Positions 12,232 through 23,427 of a stretch of DNA of 64,000 nt are shown in pieces. Each line of letters opens with the position of its first letter. Positions within the stretch are counted from its first letter, which is position 1. The stretch is from NCBI GenBank assembly GCA_946807835.1, contig OX327702.1, positions 8,990,001 through 9,054,000 on the forward strand, read 5' to 3'. Below the pieces are notes generated by a model. The model did not search any database. It was not told where the DNA came from and worked only from the letters and a program-made list of their open reading frames with translations. The stretch is from Ailanthus altissimus. Taxonomy: Eukaryota > Streptophyta > Magnoliopsida > Sapindales > Simaroubaceae. Made by a program: the position numbers and the translations under genes.

Positions 12232-12515
12232 TTATATTATTGCTTGAAATGCTTGTGGGTTTCTTCATCATAGCCACGCTCATCCTCAGGGTTAGTAAAA
12301 TGGACATTTCCTACAACATTATCCAATTTAAGGTTCTTACATAGCTCCTATATGAAATCCAATATGAAGATAATCGATCACACAGAGTCGTAGAATCATT
12401 GAACGAGCCTTTGTGTGACGAAGTCGGATCGAAAGTGAAAACTGCTCATAATTCTAAAAACCTCCTCTTTCTTCTCATGTTGTTTCGATATTAATTTCTT
12501 ATATACCTTTAAAAC
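12232..12515 (-). pseudogene. Exon-like segment of the Ulp1-like gene (copy 1)
   Basis: On the - strand a plausible intron acceptor (pyrimidine-rich, then TTTTGTAG at 12516-12523) precedes a frame of about 94 codons with three stops: KKLISKQHEKKEEVFRIMSS, then FHFRSDFVTQRLVQ, and near the end ELCKNLKLDNVVGNVHFTNP followed by EDERGYDEETHKHFK. It resembles a real but decayed exon. I do not recognise the domain. It may belong upstream of the protease domain, as in MULE-carried Ulp1 genes. It is repeated at 20668-20951 and 29104-29387, where it is cut off from the rest of the gene. Confidence 0.45.
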
Positions 12516-13499
12516 CTACAAAACCAAAATTATATGTATCACAAAAATTGTGAACGCTAACAGAAATTATATATGTGAAGGAGATACTAGGAGTAAAAAT
12601 ATACAAGATTCTTTTTATAAAAAAAAAAATATTCTTTTACTTCTTTGTACAATGAAACCTACCTACCGTGCTAATTGAGCATGCGTAAGAAACGATCATC
12701 AATTTGACATATAAATATCTCACTACTAATAGTTATTGCCTCGTAAATCCAAACCTAAGATAATAAAAATAACAAATTAACCTCAATAAAAAAATAGTTG
12801 AACACTTTTTCTTTAAACATAATAATGAATCGACAAAATTAAACACCTAGAAGCTATAGAAAAATCTACACACATTATATTTCTCTAGGCTGTCTTTCTT
12901 AGTAGAGTTTTCCTAACTTTCTCTAATTTTTTCATTCTCGTTGTGCTAAATGAGTTGTACAATACCTTCCATACAATGTTGTTCTATGAGTACTAATTAA
13001 ACTCTAAATTGTCAACTATACTTAACATAAAGTTTTGAATGTCTCTATGATCATCACATGGTACCAAAACAATATGAAAAAAATAAAACAAAGACAATTT
13101 TATTCATCTTCATATTCTACTAAACCAAGTATCCAACTCCTTATATGTCAATTTTTTTCTATTACCAAAACATTTATCCCACATTCAATTTCCAAGTTTT
13201 CTTGTCAACTCTTGACCCGAATGATAAAAACTCCTTACAAGAGAATCTAATGTACTTATTAGACAATAATAACTAATTCTTCCATAGATATTTGGTTTGG
13301 ACTAGCCTTAATAAAACTTTATGCACCAATATTCTAAAAAATTAAATATTTTACAAATCTAAAAAATTACCTATATATATCGCACTAAATAATTTCATCT
13401 GAGAGAACATAAACTTATATTTTATAAAGTTTAAGGTCCACATCTTTTAGTAGATGTTATTGATGTTTCGTAGTTCTCATTAATTTGAATTGTAGAAGA
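12516..13499. other. Upstream part of the Ulp1-like gene or intron/flank
   Basis: AT-rich with no stable frame. Short - strand patches look coding-like (VLVPCDDHRDIQ near 13070, SFYHSGQELTRKLGN near 13230). The + strand 71-codon ORF at 13035-13250 is antisense to these and I do not regard it as a gene. Repeated in copies 2 and 3. Confidence 0.35.
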
Positions 13500-14095
13500 A
13501 TTGGACTCATTATGCTTCTTGGAAATAAATTAAATTAAAAATAATAATGAAAATAAATAAATATAAATTTTTCTAACCAAACAAATATAAATTAAGTAGA
13601 TACAATAACTAAACATATACAAATTAATAAACTAATTAGTAAATACAATTAAATTAATTAATTAACTAACTAATTAAATATAATAATTTTAATATATAAA
13701 TTAAATGAGCTAACTAAATAAATATAAATTAATTAAATAATAAAGTAATTAATTATATACAATTAACAAATTAATTCACTCATTCATTCATTATACAATA
13801 ACTAACCAAATACAAATTAATAATAATTAAAGAAATTAATTGATTAATTAATTAAATAATTTAATTGCAATAAATTAATATAAATTACCCTAACTAAATA
13901 ATTATAAAATAATAAAATAATTTTTTAAACACAATTAAACAAATTATTTAATTAATTTATTCTATATTTATTTAAATAAATTATTAAATACAATTAAATA
14001 AATTAACTAATTATTCCATTCCATACACTATTTCATTTAATAAAAAAATTAAATATAATAAACTTATAATTTTATAATATATAAATTTATTATTT
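13500..14095. repeat. AT-rich low-complexity block
   Basis: About 600 bp almost wholly of A and T with imperfect repeats of AATTAATTAA, AAATAAAT and ACTAACTAA. No ORF. Repeated at 21936-22531 and 30372-30967. It could be matrix-attachment-like or simple degeneration. Confidence 0.8.
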
Positions 14096-14991
14096 TCACA
14101 CACTGTGTGTCCTCGGTGCCTCATGGGTGTTGATCACATGCATTCGCATGCACTACGCACAGGCATAAGGAACCCTTTCACTCGCCATTTGCGTAGCGCA
14201 AGAAAGTCACACAGATGGGGCGTTTAAGTTTCCCCTACTCCACGCACCGCCACCATTCATCGCTATTTTAACTCAATCCACTTAATTTTTTATTCATTTT
14301 GTTCACATTCTATTATTTTTATCTAATCTACTCATTTTCAATATATTTATTACAAAAATTATTATTTTCTTATACTATTGTACTATACCTTAAATTTAGA
14401 AAACTTACTAAGTATGAGTCAAGATATTATTTTTCACTTGGCCACTGATCTTTTTATGTCGTTGATGTGGGTGTTTGATTTTTCTGATTTAGGAGTTTTA
14501 TAGTGTGGGAGTGTTTAGGTATTTTGGGAGAGTTTTGTTTGAATAGAGAAAAAAAAAATATTATTTAAGGGTAATTGTAATCAATTTTACATTTGTTAGC
14601 TATAAAAAAATTAACAATTTGATTTGTGGTTAGAAAAAAATATGGGCCTAAACGAAAGTCTAGGATATGATATAGGGTAAGCCTAATTCCATTAAAACAT
14701 TCAATTCAGTTAGCTTGACTTTTTTTCTAGCTTGAATTTTTGTCTATCTTTTTTAGTCAATGTCGCATTTTGAGTAGTTAGTTAGATCTCCTAATATAAT
14801 GAGTGAGAAGATTCGGTGAATCAATTAGTATTAGTTAAGAAAAACATTCTAATTCTGGGTTAGAGAGGAAATAAGTCTTTATAGAAATTTTGATTTATAG
14901 CTAGTTTTAAAATATTCTCAATTAAAAGGTATGTTTGACATTAAAAATTATTGATTTTAATTTATAACCATTACATGGGTTAATTAGTTCA
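14096..14991. other. Non-coding stretch with a GC-rich island
   Basis: 14096-14275 is clearly GC-richer (GGTGCCTCATGGGTGTTGAT and GCATTCGCATGCACTACGC) than its surroundings and then reverts to AT-rich DNA. I see no ORF or known element. It could be the end of the MULE, but without the opposite terminal repeat this cannot be tested. Repeated in copies 2 and 3. Confidence 0.4.
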
Positions 14992-16511
14992 ACTAACAAA
15001 AGGTAGAAATTTTATTTTTTTATGCGCAAGGATTTTATTTCATATCATTAGTATCATTAAGATATTACATTAAATACTTTTGATACATAGATCAAATGAA
15101 TAGTAAGATAAGATAAATACATTTCGAGATCACCTGAATCAAGACTCTGATAAAAAAGAGTAGCAACTATATCCAAATTGAGTAAAAATAAAAACAGACA
15201 TTTCAAAAGAAAGGGAAACAAACCTTTCTAGAAAAATGGATAATAGACCTCCTATTCACATAAGAAAGAGATATAGACCTCTTATTCACATAGGAGGGAG
15301 ATACAGATCCCTTAAATAAAAGAGAAATTATTATTATCTAAAATTAAAACTAGCTTAACCAGGGAGAAGATTTTGAATGCCCCAACAAAAATTTTGCCAG
15401 TGGTAAGCAGCAGTAGGTTCGCCCGATATTATTGGCAAGGCCATAGCAATAAAATACACCACCAAATAGCTATTCTCCGTCCAATACAACCAGTCCCATA
15501 TAGTAACATCTCAACCAAACGACAATATATTACAAGGCAATACAATAAATACATTTAGTATCCCATAAATAAATCATTGGTCAGCCACAATCCTGGTCAA
15601 TGACAGGGTATTTGTCGGACAGATCAGAGATGGGGAGATGGGGGACACTGAAATGGTGGCAACCAAGTACTCACCGCGGTAGGGGGCAGTGGTCACTAGA
15701 GAGATTTGGCGACACAAGGAGAGGTTAGCATTGGCCGAAGAACATGTCGTGGGGCCAAAGGGGTTCACGGATGGCCGTGAGCGATGGCGCACAACACAAA
15801 GCCTCGACAATGATAGAGGAATTGCTGGAGACGCTGTATGCTGATGAAGAGGATGGGCGAGATTAAGATATTTAGCCTGTCATTAGAACCAAAATGAGCC
15901 CACCGAAGAGATGAAGAGCGCCAGAGCACCGTCTAACCGCTAGGAATGCCAGCAAAGATTAGCTTCCCATGAGCAAACGGAGAAGGCAAAGGTGTCCGGC
16001 GAGTAGCAGACACATTGATGAAGCTGAGTCGGTAAGGCATGCTGGTTATTGTAGGTTTGACTGGGTCCGTTGAGCCACCGGTGGTAGGCACAACATGACG
16101 TCAAGCAGGCAAGTCAGTCGAACTCGACTTTGTAGCAAGGCATCACGGCAGTAAAGCCACAACCGATCACCGGAACCAGATGGAGCCAACTGGAGATGAA
16201 GAGCTAGCAAAAACAAAGTAAAAAGAAAAAGAAAGAGAAAAAGAAAAAAGAAGAAAGAAGAAAGACTGAAGCAAGTAAGAGTTAAGGTTAGAAGATGGTT
16301 GTGTCCACCGAAGATGGGGCAGTAGGTATTTGTTGAAGGGGCTAGGCCCCCTCTCTAGTGGGTGTTTGTTGAAGGAGCGGCGGCTGCTAACTTTGGAGTT
16401 AAGAGAGTTTTAGTGCTAGGGTTTTCTTTGCATTAAAAGGGATTCCTTCTTAAGCACCCCTTCAAGAGAATCCCACTGTTACAATTTCCTTTATACTAAC
16501 AAATGGTAGAA
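14992..16511 (-). mobile_element. Poly(A) retroposon with 17-bp TSD (LINE-type product or processed transcript), copy 1
   Basis: The body (15009-16494) is bounded by ACTAACAAAAGGTAGAA (14992-15008) and ACTAACAAATGGTAGAA (16495-16511), a TSD with one mismatch. Read on the - strand, the 3' end carries GAAATAAAATCC, a poly(A)-signal-like motif, then an A-rich tail AAAAAAATAAAAT next to the TSD. The 5' part is UTR-like with a long CT tract (16215-16260 on the other strand). A 30-bp unit with GACCTCYTATTCACATA is duplicated at 15245-15300. No reverse transcriptase and no long ORF: the - strand 78-codon ORF at 15574-15810 has no recognised similarity. It could be a 5'-truncated LINE, a SINE-like element or a processed gene copy. 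Confidence 0.7.
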
Positions 16512-17070
16512 TTAAGAAGTATTAAAGTTTAAATCTCGCTCACGCTAATGCTCTGATATTCAAATTTCACTCCCACTGTGAGAGAGAGAGAGGTATAAAA
16601 ATATTTTAAAAAATATCTTTAAAACTATTACAAGTATTATAGAACGGTACCACTAACTATCTTATATATAAGAGTGGATAAGTGATTGAAAAATATTAAT
16701 GATCAAATAAGTATAATTATTTACCAAACACTTTAACTAAAGTACAAAAGTGGTAAACATTTTCAAAGACACGTAAAATTTTTGGCTAATTTCATGATTC
16801 ATTGGAAAACGTTCCCTCCTTTTGTCCTATGCCACCTCAAAAATTTGTCCGAAACTTTTTCATGATTCATAAAATCTATTAAAAGCTTTTCAACTCAAAT
16901 TTTTGCATATTACCATAATAACAAACTTAAAATATGTGGTAACCAAAAATATGTAATATGGATTGGATTGACATTTGCAATAATAAAACTTGCCCTTTTA
17001 TAAATATTATGTGCTTTAATATTATGGACAACATAATTTTACGATTTCCAAATTATGTCTATAAGGTTAG
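16512..17070. other. AT-rich flank, no gene seen
   Basis: AT-rich DNA with an (AG)6 microsatellite at 16581-16592. No ORF and no recognised element. Repeated in copies 2 and 3. Confidence 0.6.
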
Positions 17071-17640
17071 TGTTAGTATTTTGAATTTAAATTTGTCTTA
17101 AATTCAAAAGTTTTTTTAATTTTTGAATAATCTGTATTTGAATTAAAATATCTTGTCTATAAGTATTTGAATTCAAACAGAATATTATAATGTTTAAATT
17201 CAAACATTAGATAGATAATGTATTATCTTTAATGTTCTTTTCTCTAGTGCACTATATAAAAGAAGTGCCTTACGTTATGAAGAGTGTATAAAAGTGGTGC
17301 CTTTTGTGAATATAATTTTTGGTAACTCAAAATATAGAGTGTGCGCATGTGTTTCTTTGTTGTGGTTTTCTTTGTTAGAGAGTGAAAAATATTGAGAAAA
17401 GAAATAGAGTAAGTGTGGGTGAGTGTGAGTGTGTGTTTTTGTTTTCAAAAAATTATAATCAGAGTGTTTTTGCCTAAGAACATATAGCGGCTATTGTAAT
17501 TGTGAACTCTACCAACTTTTTGCACGTGATTGTTTTTCGACCAAAAGCAATACCACAAATTCGTTGATTTTAAAAAGCTTGCGCCAACATTTGATATATT
17601 GTTTTTATTTAATCCATCATTGATATCAAAGCCAACATGA
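17071..17640 (+). mobile_element. Remnant of a Ty1/copia-like 5' LTR with initiator-Met-type primer site (copy 1)
   Basis: TTGATATCAAAGCC at 17620-17633 resembles the plant copia primer site complementary to initiator Met tRNA (family TGGTATCAGAGC). Upstream, ACTATATAAAAGAAGTGCC (from 17251) and TGTATAAAAGTGGTGCC (from about 17284) look like a duplicated TATA region, as in an LTR promoter. A possible LTR start is TGTTAGTATTTTG at 17071. The exact LTR end is unclear (GCGCCAACA near 17589 or CCATCA near 17619). No gag or pol follows, so this is only a 5' fragment. Repeated at +8436 and +16872. Confidence 0.5.
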
Positions 17641-19182
17641 TTTGTGTTTTATTTTTGGTATTTTTGAATAAGTTATACTATATTTTGTCAAACTCGCACC
17701 TAGAACGCATATTAATGGCATGTTTCGTTTCAATTGCTTAATAGACTAGATTTCTGGTTTGTAAGTTCGCCCATATGTACAATTAGTTTTTGAGGCCTTG
17801 GTTTGCTATGAATTGACTTTGAAAAGAAAACCGAGCCTAATTATAAAATTCGAAGTCGCATTTTGCTTGTAACTTCTTGCATATTAATTCATTCATCATG
17901 ATTTTGGTACCATTAGAAAGTGCTCGAAACACGATTTTCAATGACATGTTTATAAAATTTGGACTTAAATTGGAAGAGAACGGATCAATTCTTTTTTAAG
18001 TTCAAATTCTAGTTATTTAGGTTCGCATTCATCAAATCCCACTCATATACCAAACACATGCAGCTTACGTTGATTTTAAATTGAAAAACAGAGCACAGTG
18101 TTAAACTCAGCGCACAGTTTGAAGTCAGACAATAACAATCAAATTATTAGAAGTTGCAAGTGAGCAAGCACTACACTTTACGGCTCACGCATTGGACAAT
18201 GCAGCGTGTATTCACTACTTTCTTTCGATGCATGCGACCCGCGTGTCACCTTCCCGAGCTTCGATTATGGTGCTATTTGAGGCGGTCAAATTAGAATTTT
18301 TTTTAAATTTTTTTATTTAAAATTAATTTTTGAGAATTATTAATATTTTTATTTAATTATATTATTAAAAAATTATTAAAAATCAAAATAAAATATTATT
18401 TAACAATTTAAAATTTCTGAAAAATAATTTTAATATATTATGAGATGCGCTTAAAATTGCTTCTAGTATGACTAAAATAAACATATTTAGGATTTGCACT
18501 TTTTTAATTAAGCATATGGTAATATTTTTTTTATTGTTTTTGTTTTATATAGAAGGATATCACAATAGAAAATTTTAGAGATTACAAAATGAATCCACAA
18601 CTTACTATGGATGGGAATTTGAATAAATTCTATGATCTACTTGTAACAATGCAATTAAGTACTAATAAATGTGGCCATTATTTAAAGAATAAGTCAATTG
18701 GACATGCTAACGAAATTGGATAAGGAAGATGGTTCAACTTAATAAACACGGGGATAAAAATCAATGACACTCAACTTAGTTCAGTACTTAGACTTGGACT
18801 GCTTCTTGAGCAGCCTGATTCAAAACGAGATATCTTAGTAAGACTGAGTTCAAGTCCAAATATTTTTACCTCTATAACTCGGTTGAGGAAGCCCATCTAA
18901 TGGGACTCCTATCAGAACACGTGTCACTACTCAATACCAGTGTTAAAGGACACGTTACAGGACCTTGAACACTTGCCACATCATTGTGGGCCCACCAACA
19001 AGTGTACACATCAACACGGCTTAAGTCTCACCACATCACTAGTGGCACCCGCTAGAAGAGCACCTAGACGCTACGTCATCTAGCTATTCGACAAGTATAA
19101 AGTTGGATAAGAGAATCCTAAGGAGCCAATTAGGGAATGCCATATCAGCTAACATCAAGACTTTTGTCTCCTGCTAACTCTG
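17641..19182. other. Leader-like and unassigned sequence left of the element 1 LTR
   Basis: The first 600 bp may be the leader of the copia remnant. 18300-18430 is AT-rich. A short + strand frame from ATG 18590 (MNPQLTMDGNLNKFYDLLVT, about 44 codons) ends in a stop; it could be a gag start, but I cannot identify it. 18730-19180 is GC-richer (CACGTGTCACTACTCAATAC) and resembles LTR sequence of another Ty3 element. Repeated in copies 2 and 3. Confidence 0.4.
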
Positions 19183-20412
19183 TGATAGGGGTTAATTAAG
19201 TATAATATTTTTATATTTCAAACTTAATATTTATTCATCTAAATTAAGATTCATTGGTTTTTTTATGCGTTTTATTGTTATTTTATAGGTTTGGAGTTAA
19301 TAGGCCAAATAAGGATGAAATTTAATAATTACAAGGCAAAAATATCAAATTTGTTATAGTAACTAGGAACAGTGGCATGTGAACAATGATTGGGCTATAG
19401 TAATCAAGTTACAGTAATGTGCTACAGCGTTATAGTACTTGTGCGACATATGACACCCCTTCTTAATTGTCTTATTTTGACTTGGATTCAAAGCCTAAGA
19501 CCTATATAAGCACTATTTTCTAAGCCAAAACACAGACTTTTTGAGAGGTAAAACTTAAGGAAACAATTCATAACACAAACCAAGAATTGAAGATTCAAGA
19601 TCAAGATTCAAGCTTCAAGTCAAAGAAGAGAGAGAACAACTCAAGGCATTTTCTTGATTAATTTTTCTTCTCTTTTCTTATCATTATATTCTTGTTCTTG
19701 CTATTTTTCATGGATTGTTTTGATATTTTTGAGTTTGTACTGAGCTAAACTCTTTTGATCTAGGGTTAGACTCTTAAACCTAGTATATAGTTGAATTTTG
19801 TTAATTCTTAGTTTATAAACTTAATGCATATAATTGATTCATTCTATCTTGTGTTTATGAACTTAGTTTATGAACTTAATGCTTTCATGATACCTGATCA
19901 ATATCTTGAATGATTAAGGAACCATAATAGTTTAATGCATTATCATAGGGTAACAACTATGAATTTCATGTAGGATAGAAATATACCTATATGGTATAAT
20001 TTAGACTTATTCTTAATAAATTACATTCTATTTAGATTACCACAGACAAATAAGTAATTGTTAAAATGCGTAATATGTTCACTTGACCACCAACAGAAGC
20101 TTGTGATGAGATTAGAGTTTAACCAATCAATTTGTATTAAGGGATTAATTAATAGGTTAATGAATTCAATGAAATACTAGGGGATGAGTCGAAACCCTAG
20201 ATTGTTATTAATTAGTGAATTTAATCCTTTGCTTGCATTTGATTAATCTTAGGTTTAATTTGATAGTATTAGGTTAACTAGATTCAATTCATCTTTAGAT
20301 TTTTCTGAATAAAAGTATAATATATATAATTTTAGTAATTAAATACAAGAATAGATTAATAGTGTCCATGGAAATGATAACTTGGACTTAAATTCTATAT
20401 TATTTGATATGA
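19183..20412 (+). mobile_element. 5' LTR of element 1 (Athila/Tat-group, gag-only), copy 1
   Basis: It begins TGATAGGGGTTAATTAAG and matches the split 3' LTR of element 1 (41701-41974, 49599-50023 and 52216-52847). The TATA box is CCTATATAAG at 19501-19510. The LTR end is missing: by comparison with the 3' LTR and with element 2, about 40 bp spanning the LTR end and the bases before the primer site are deleted, so LTR sequence GATATGA runs straight into the primer site. Left flank CTCTG; no matching TSD at the right end of element 1 (CACTA). Confidence 0.85.
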
Positions 20413-20432
20413 TAGTGTCATTGCCGTTGACT
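20413..20432 (+). promoter_or_regulatory. Degenerate primer binding site (tRNA-Asp type)
   Basis: TAGTGTCATTGCCGTTGACT is a decayed form of the Athila/Tat primer site family (TGGCGCCGTTGCCGGGGA). The better-kept version in element 2 is TAGTGCCATTGCCGAAGACT at 44571-44590. Copies at 28849-28868 and 37285-37304. Most changes from the family form are transitions. Confidence 0.7.
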
Positions 20433-20549
20433 ATTCCATCTAGTCTTAAATCAATACTAATACCAAGTTATTTGATTTTAATTCAGATTTTTTTAGTTTT
20501 GTTTTCTTCTTTTTACTTTGATTTTATTTTTATTTTATTTTGATAGTTC

Positions 20550-20780
20550 ATGCAAAGGGTGAAAGGTGCTGACTTAACTTCTTTTGATCTTGAAATCGAA
20601 AAAATATTGCAGAGACTTCAACATGAATACCAGCGATCTTTAAACATAGAGGAGAACAATGATCATATTATATTATTGCTTGAAATGCTTGTGGGTTTCT
20701 TCATCATAGCCACGCTCATCCTCAGGGTTAGTAAAATGGACATTTCCTACAACATTATCCAATTTAAGGTTCTTACATAG
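20550..20780 (+). CDS. Chimeric ORF: element 1 gag N-terminus fused to reversed Ulp1-gene DNA (junction 1/2)
   Basis: A 76-codon ORF starting at the same ATG as the element 1 gag. Residues 1-38 are gag (start MQRVKGADLTSFDLEIEKIL). After the repeat junction at 20664/20665 the frame reads the antisense of the Ulp1-like exon and by chance encodes a hydrophobic stretch (IILLLEMLVGFFIIATLIL), then a short polar tail. The LTR TATA box lies about 1.05 kb upstream, so a transcript is conceivable. It is a by-product of the tandem duplication. There is no evidence of function, and a membrane-inserted product is speculation. Confidence 0.55.
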   Translation: MQRVKGADLTSFDLEIEKILQRLQHEYQRSLNIEENNDHIILLLEMLVGFFIIATLILRVSKMDISYNIIQFKVLT

Positions 20781-20951
20781 CTCCTATATGAAATCCAATA
20801 TGAAGATAATCGATCACACAGAGTCGTAGAATCATTGAACGAGCCTTTGTGTGACGAAGTCGGATCGAAAGTGAAAACTGCTCATAATTCTAAAAACCTC
20901 CTCTTTCTTCTCATGTTGTTTCGATATTAATTTCTTATATACCTTTAAAAC
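20668..20951 (-). pseudogene. Ulp1-like gene exon fragment (copy 2)
   Basis: Duplicate of 12232-12515, with the same stops. Downstream of it (on the - strand) the protease domain is missing and element 1 gag DNA lies there instead, so this is an orphan 5' fragment created by the tandem duplication. Confidence 0.45.
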
Positions 20952-23427
20952 CTACAAAACCAAAATTATATGTATCACAAAAATTGTGAACGCTAACAGA
21001 AATTATATATGTGAAGGAGATACTAGGAGTAAAAATATACAAGATTCTTTTTATAAAAAAAAAAATATTCTTTTACTTCTTTGTACAATGAAACCTACCT
21101 ACCGTGCTAATTGAGCATGCGTAAGAAACGATCATCAATTTGACATATAAATATCTCACTACTAATAGTTATTGCCTCGTAAATCCAAACCTAAGATAAT
21201 AAAAATAACAAATTAACCTCAATAAAAAAATAGTTGAACACTTTTTCTTTAAACATAATAATGAATCGACAAAATTAAACACCTAGAAGCTATAGAAAAA
21301 TCTACACACATTATATTTCTCTAGGCTGTCTTTCTTAGTAGAGTTTTCCTAACTTTCTCTAATTTTTTCATTCTCGTTGTGCTAAATGAGTTGTACAATA
21401 CCTTCCATACAATGTTGTTCTATGAGTACTAATTAAACTCTAAATTGTCAACTATACTTAACATAAAGTTTTGAATGTCTCTATGATCATCACATGGTAC
21501 CAAAACAATATGAAAAAAATAAAACAAAGACAATTTTATTCATCTTCATATTCTACTAAACCAAGTATCCAACTCCTTATATGTCAATTTTTTTCTATTA
21601 CCAAAACATTTATCCCACATTCAATTTCCAAGTTTTCTTGTCAACTCTTGACCCGAATGATAAAAACTCCTTACAAGAGAATCTAATGTACTTATTAGAT
21701 AATAATAACTAATTCTTCCATAGATATTTGGTTTGGACTAGCCTTAATAAAACTTTATGCACCAATATTCTAAAAAATTAAATATTTTACAAATCTAAAA
21801 AATTACCTATATATATCGCACTAAATAATTTCATCTGAGAGAACATAAACTTATATTTTATAAAGTTTAAGGTCCACATCTTTTAGTAGATGTTATTGAT
21901 GTTTCGTAGTTCTCATTAATTTGAATTGTAGAAGAATTGGACTCATTATGCTTCTTGGAAAGAAATTAAATTAAAAATAATAATGAAAATAAATAAATAT
22001 AAATTTTTCTAACCAAACAAATATAAATTAAGTAGATACAATAACTAAACATATACAAATTAATAAACTAATTAGTAAATACAATTAAATTAATTAATTA
22101 ACTAACTAATTAAATATAATAATTTTAATATATAAATTAAATGAGCTAACTAAATAAATATAAATTAATTAAATAATAAAGTAATTAATTATATACAATT
22201 AACAAATTAATTCACTCATTCATTCATTATACAATAACTAACCAAATACAAATTAATAATAATTAAAGAAATTAATTGATTAATTAATTAAATAATTTAA
22301 TTGCAATAAATTAATATAAATTACCCTAACTAAATAATTATAAAATAATAAAATAATTTTTTAAACACAATTAAACAAATTATTTAATTAATTTATTCTA
22401 TATTTATTTAAATAAATTATTAAATACAATTAAATAAATTAACTAATTATTCCATTCCATACACTATTTCATTTAATAAAAAAATTAAATATAATAAACT
22501 TATAATTTTATAATATATAAATTTATTATTTTCACACACTGTGTGTCCTCGGTGCCTCATGGGTGTTGATCACATGCATTCGCATGCACTACGCACAGGC
22601 ATAAGGAACCCTTTCACTCGCCATTTGCGTAGCGCAAGAAAGTCACACAGATGGGGCGTTTAAGTTTCCCCTACTCCACGCACCGCCACCATTCATCGCT
22701 ATTTTAACTCAATCCACTTAATTTTTTATTCATTTTGTTCACATTCTATTATTTTTATCTAATCTACTCATTTTCAATATATTTATTACAAAAATTATTA
22801 TTTTCTTATACTATTGTACTATACCTTAAATTTAGAAAACTTACTAAGTATGAGTCAAGATATTATTTTTCACTTGGCCACTGATCTTTTTATGTCGTTG
22901 ATGTGGGTGTTTGATTTTTCTGATTTAGGAGTTTTATAGTGTGGGAGTGTTTAGGTATTTTGGGAGAGTTTTGTTTGAATAGAGAAAAAAAAAATATTAT
23001 TTAAGGGTAATTGTAATCAATTTTACATTTGTTAGCTATAAAAAAATTAACAATTTGATTTGTGGTTAGAAAAAAATATGGGCCTAAACGAAAGTCTAGG
23101 ATATGATATAGGGTAAGCCTAATTCCATTAAAACATTCAATTCAGTTAGCTTGACTTTTTTTCTAGCTTGAATTTTTGTCTATCTTTTTTAGTCAATGTC
23201 GCATTTTGAGTAGTTAGTTAGATCTCCTAATATAATGAGTGAGAAGATTCGGTGAATCAATTAGTATTAGTTAAGAAAAACATTCTAATTCTGGGTTAGA
23301 GAGGAAATAAGTCTTTATAGAAATTTTGATTTATAGCTAGTTTTAAAATATTCTCAATTAAAAGGTATGTTTGACATTAAAAATTATTGATTTTAATTTA
23401 TAACCATTACATGGGTTAATTAGTTCA

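Larger units (their letters stand above)
12229..20664. repeat. 8436-bp unit, copy 1
   Basis: This is the leftmost copy, continuous on its left with the native Ulp1-like gene. It differs from both other copies at 13526 (T for G), 15337 (T for C), 15572 (A for G), 15632 (G for A) and 16645 (C for T). Confidence 0.95.

Noticed and set aside
12990..13090. Second protease-like phrase VLVPCDDH on the - strand
   Set aside because: It resembles the Ulp1 His region only slightly. The clear His/Asp/nucleophile series is at 7727-8232, so I did not call a second protease.
13035..13250. 71-codon + strand ORF, present in three copies
   Set aside because: No similarity, antisense to Ulp1-gene-like sequence, and repeated only because the unit is triplicated.
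15373..15558. 61-codon + strand ORF, present in three copies
   Set aside because: Inside the retroposon on its non-sense strand. No domain.
15574..15810. 78-codon - strand ORF, present in three copies
   Set aside because: It lies in the retroposon body and has no recognised similarity. The triplication alone explains its repetition, and a Pro/Leu change shows no sign of constraint.
18590..18720. Short frame MNPQLTMDG... as a gene start
   Set aside because: Only about 44 codons, ends in a stop, and no recognised domain. Kept only as a note in the region entry.
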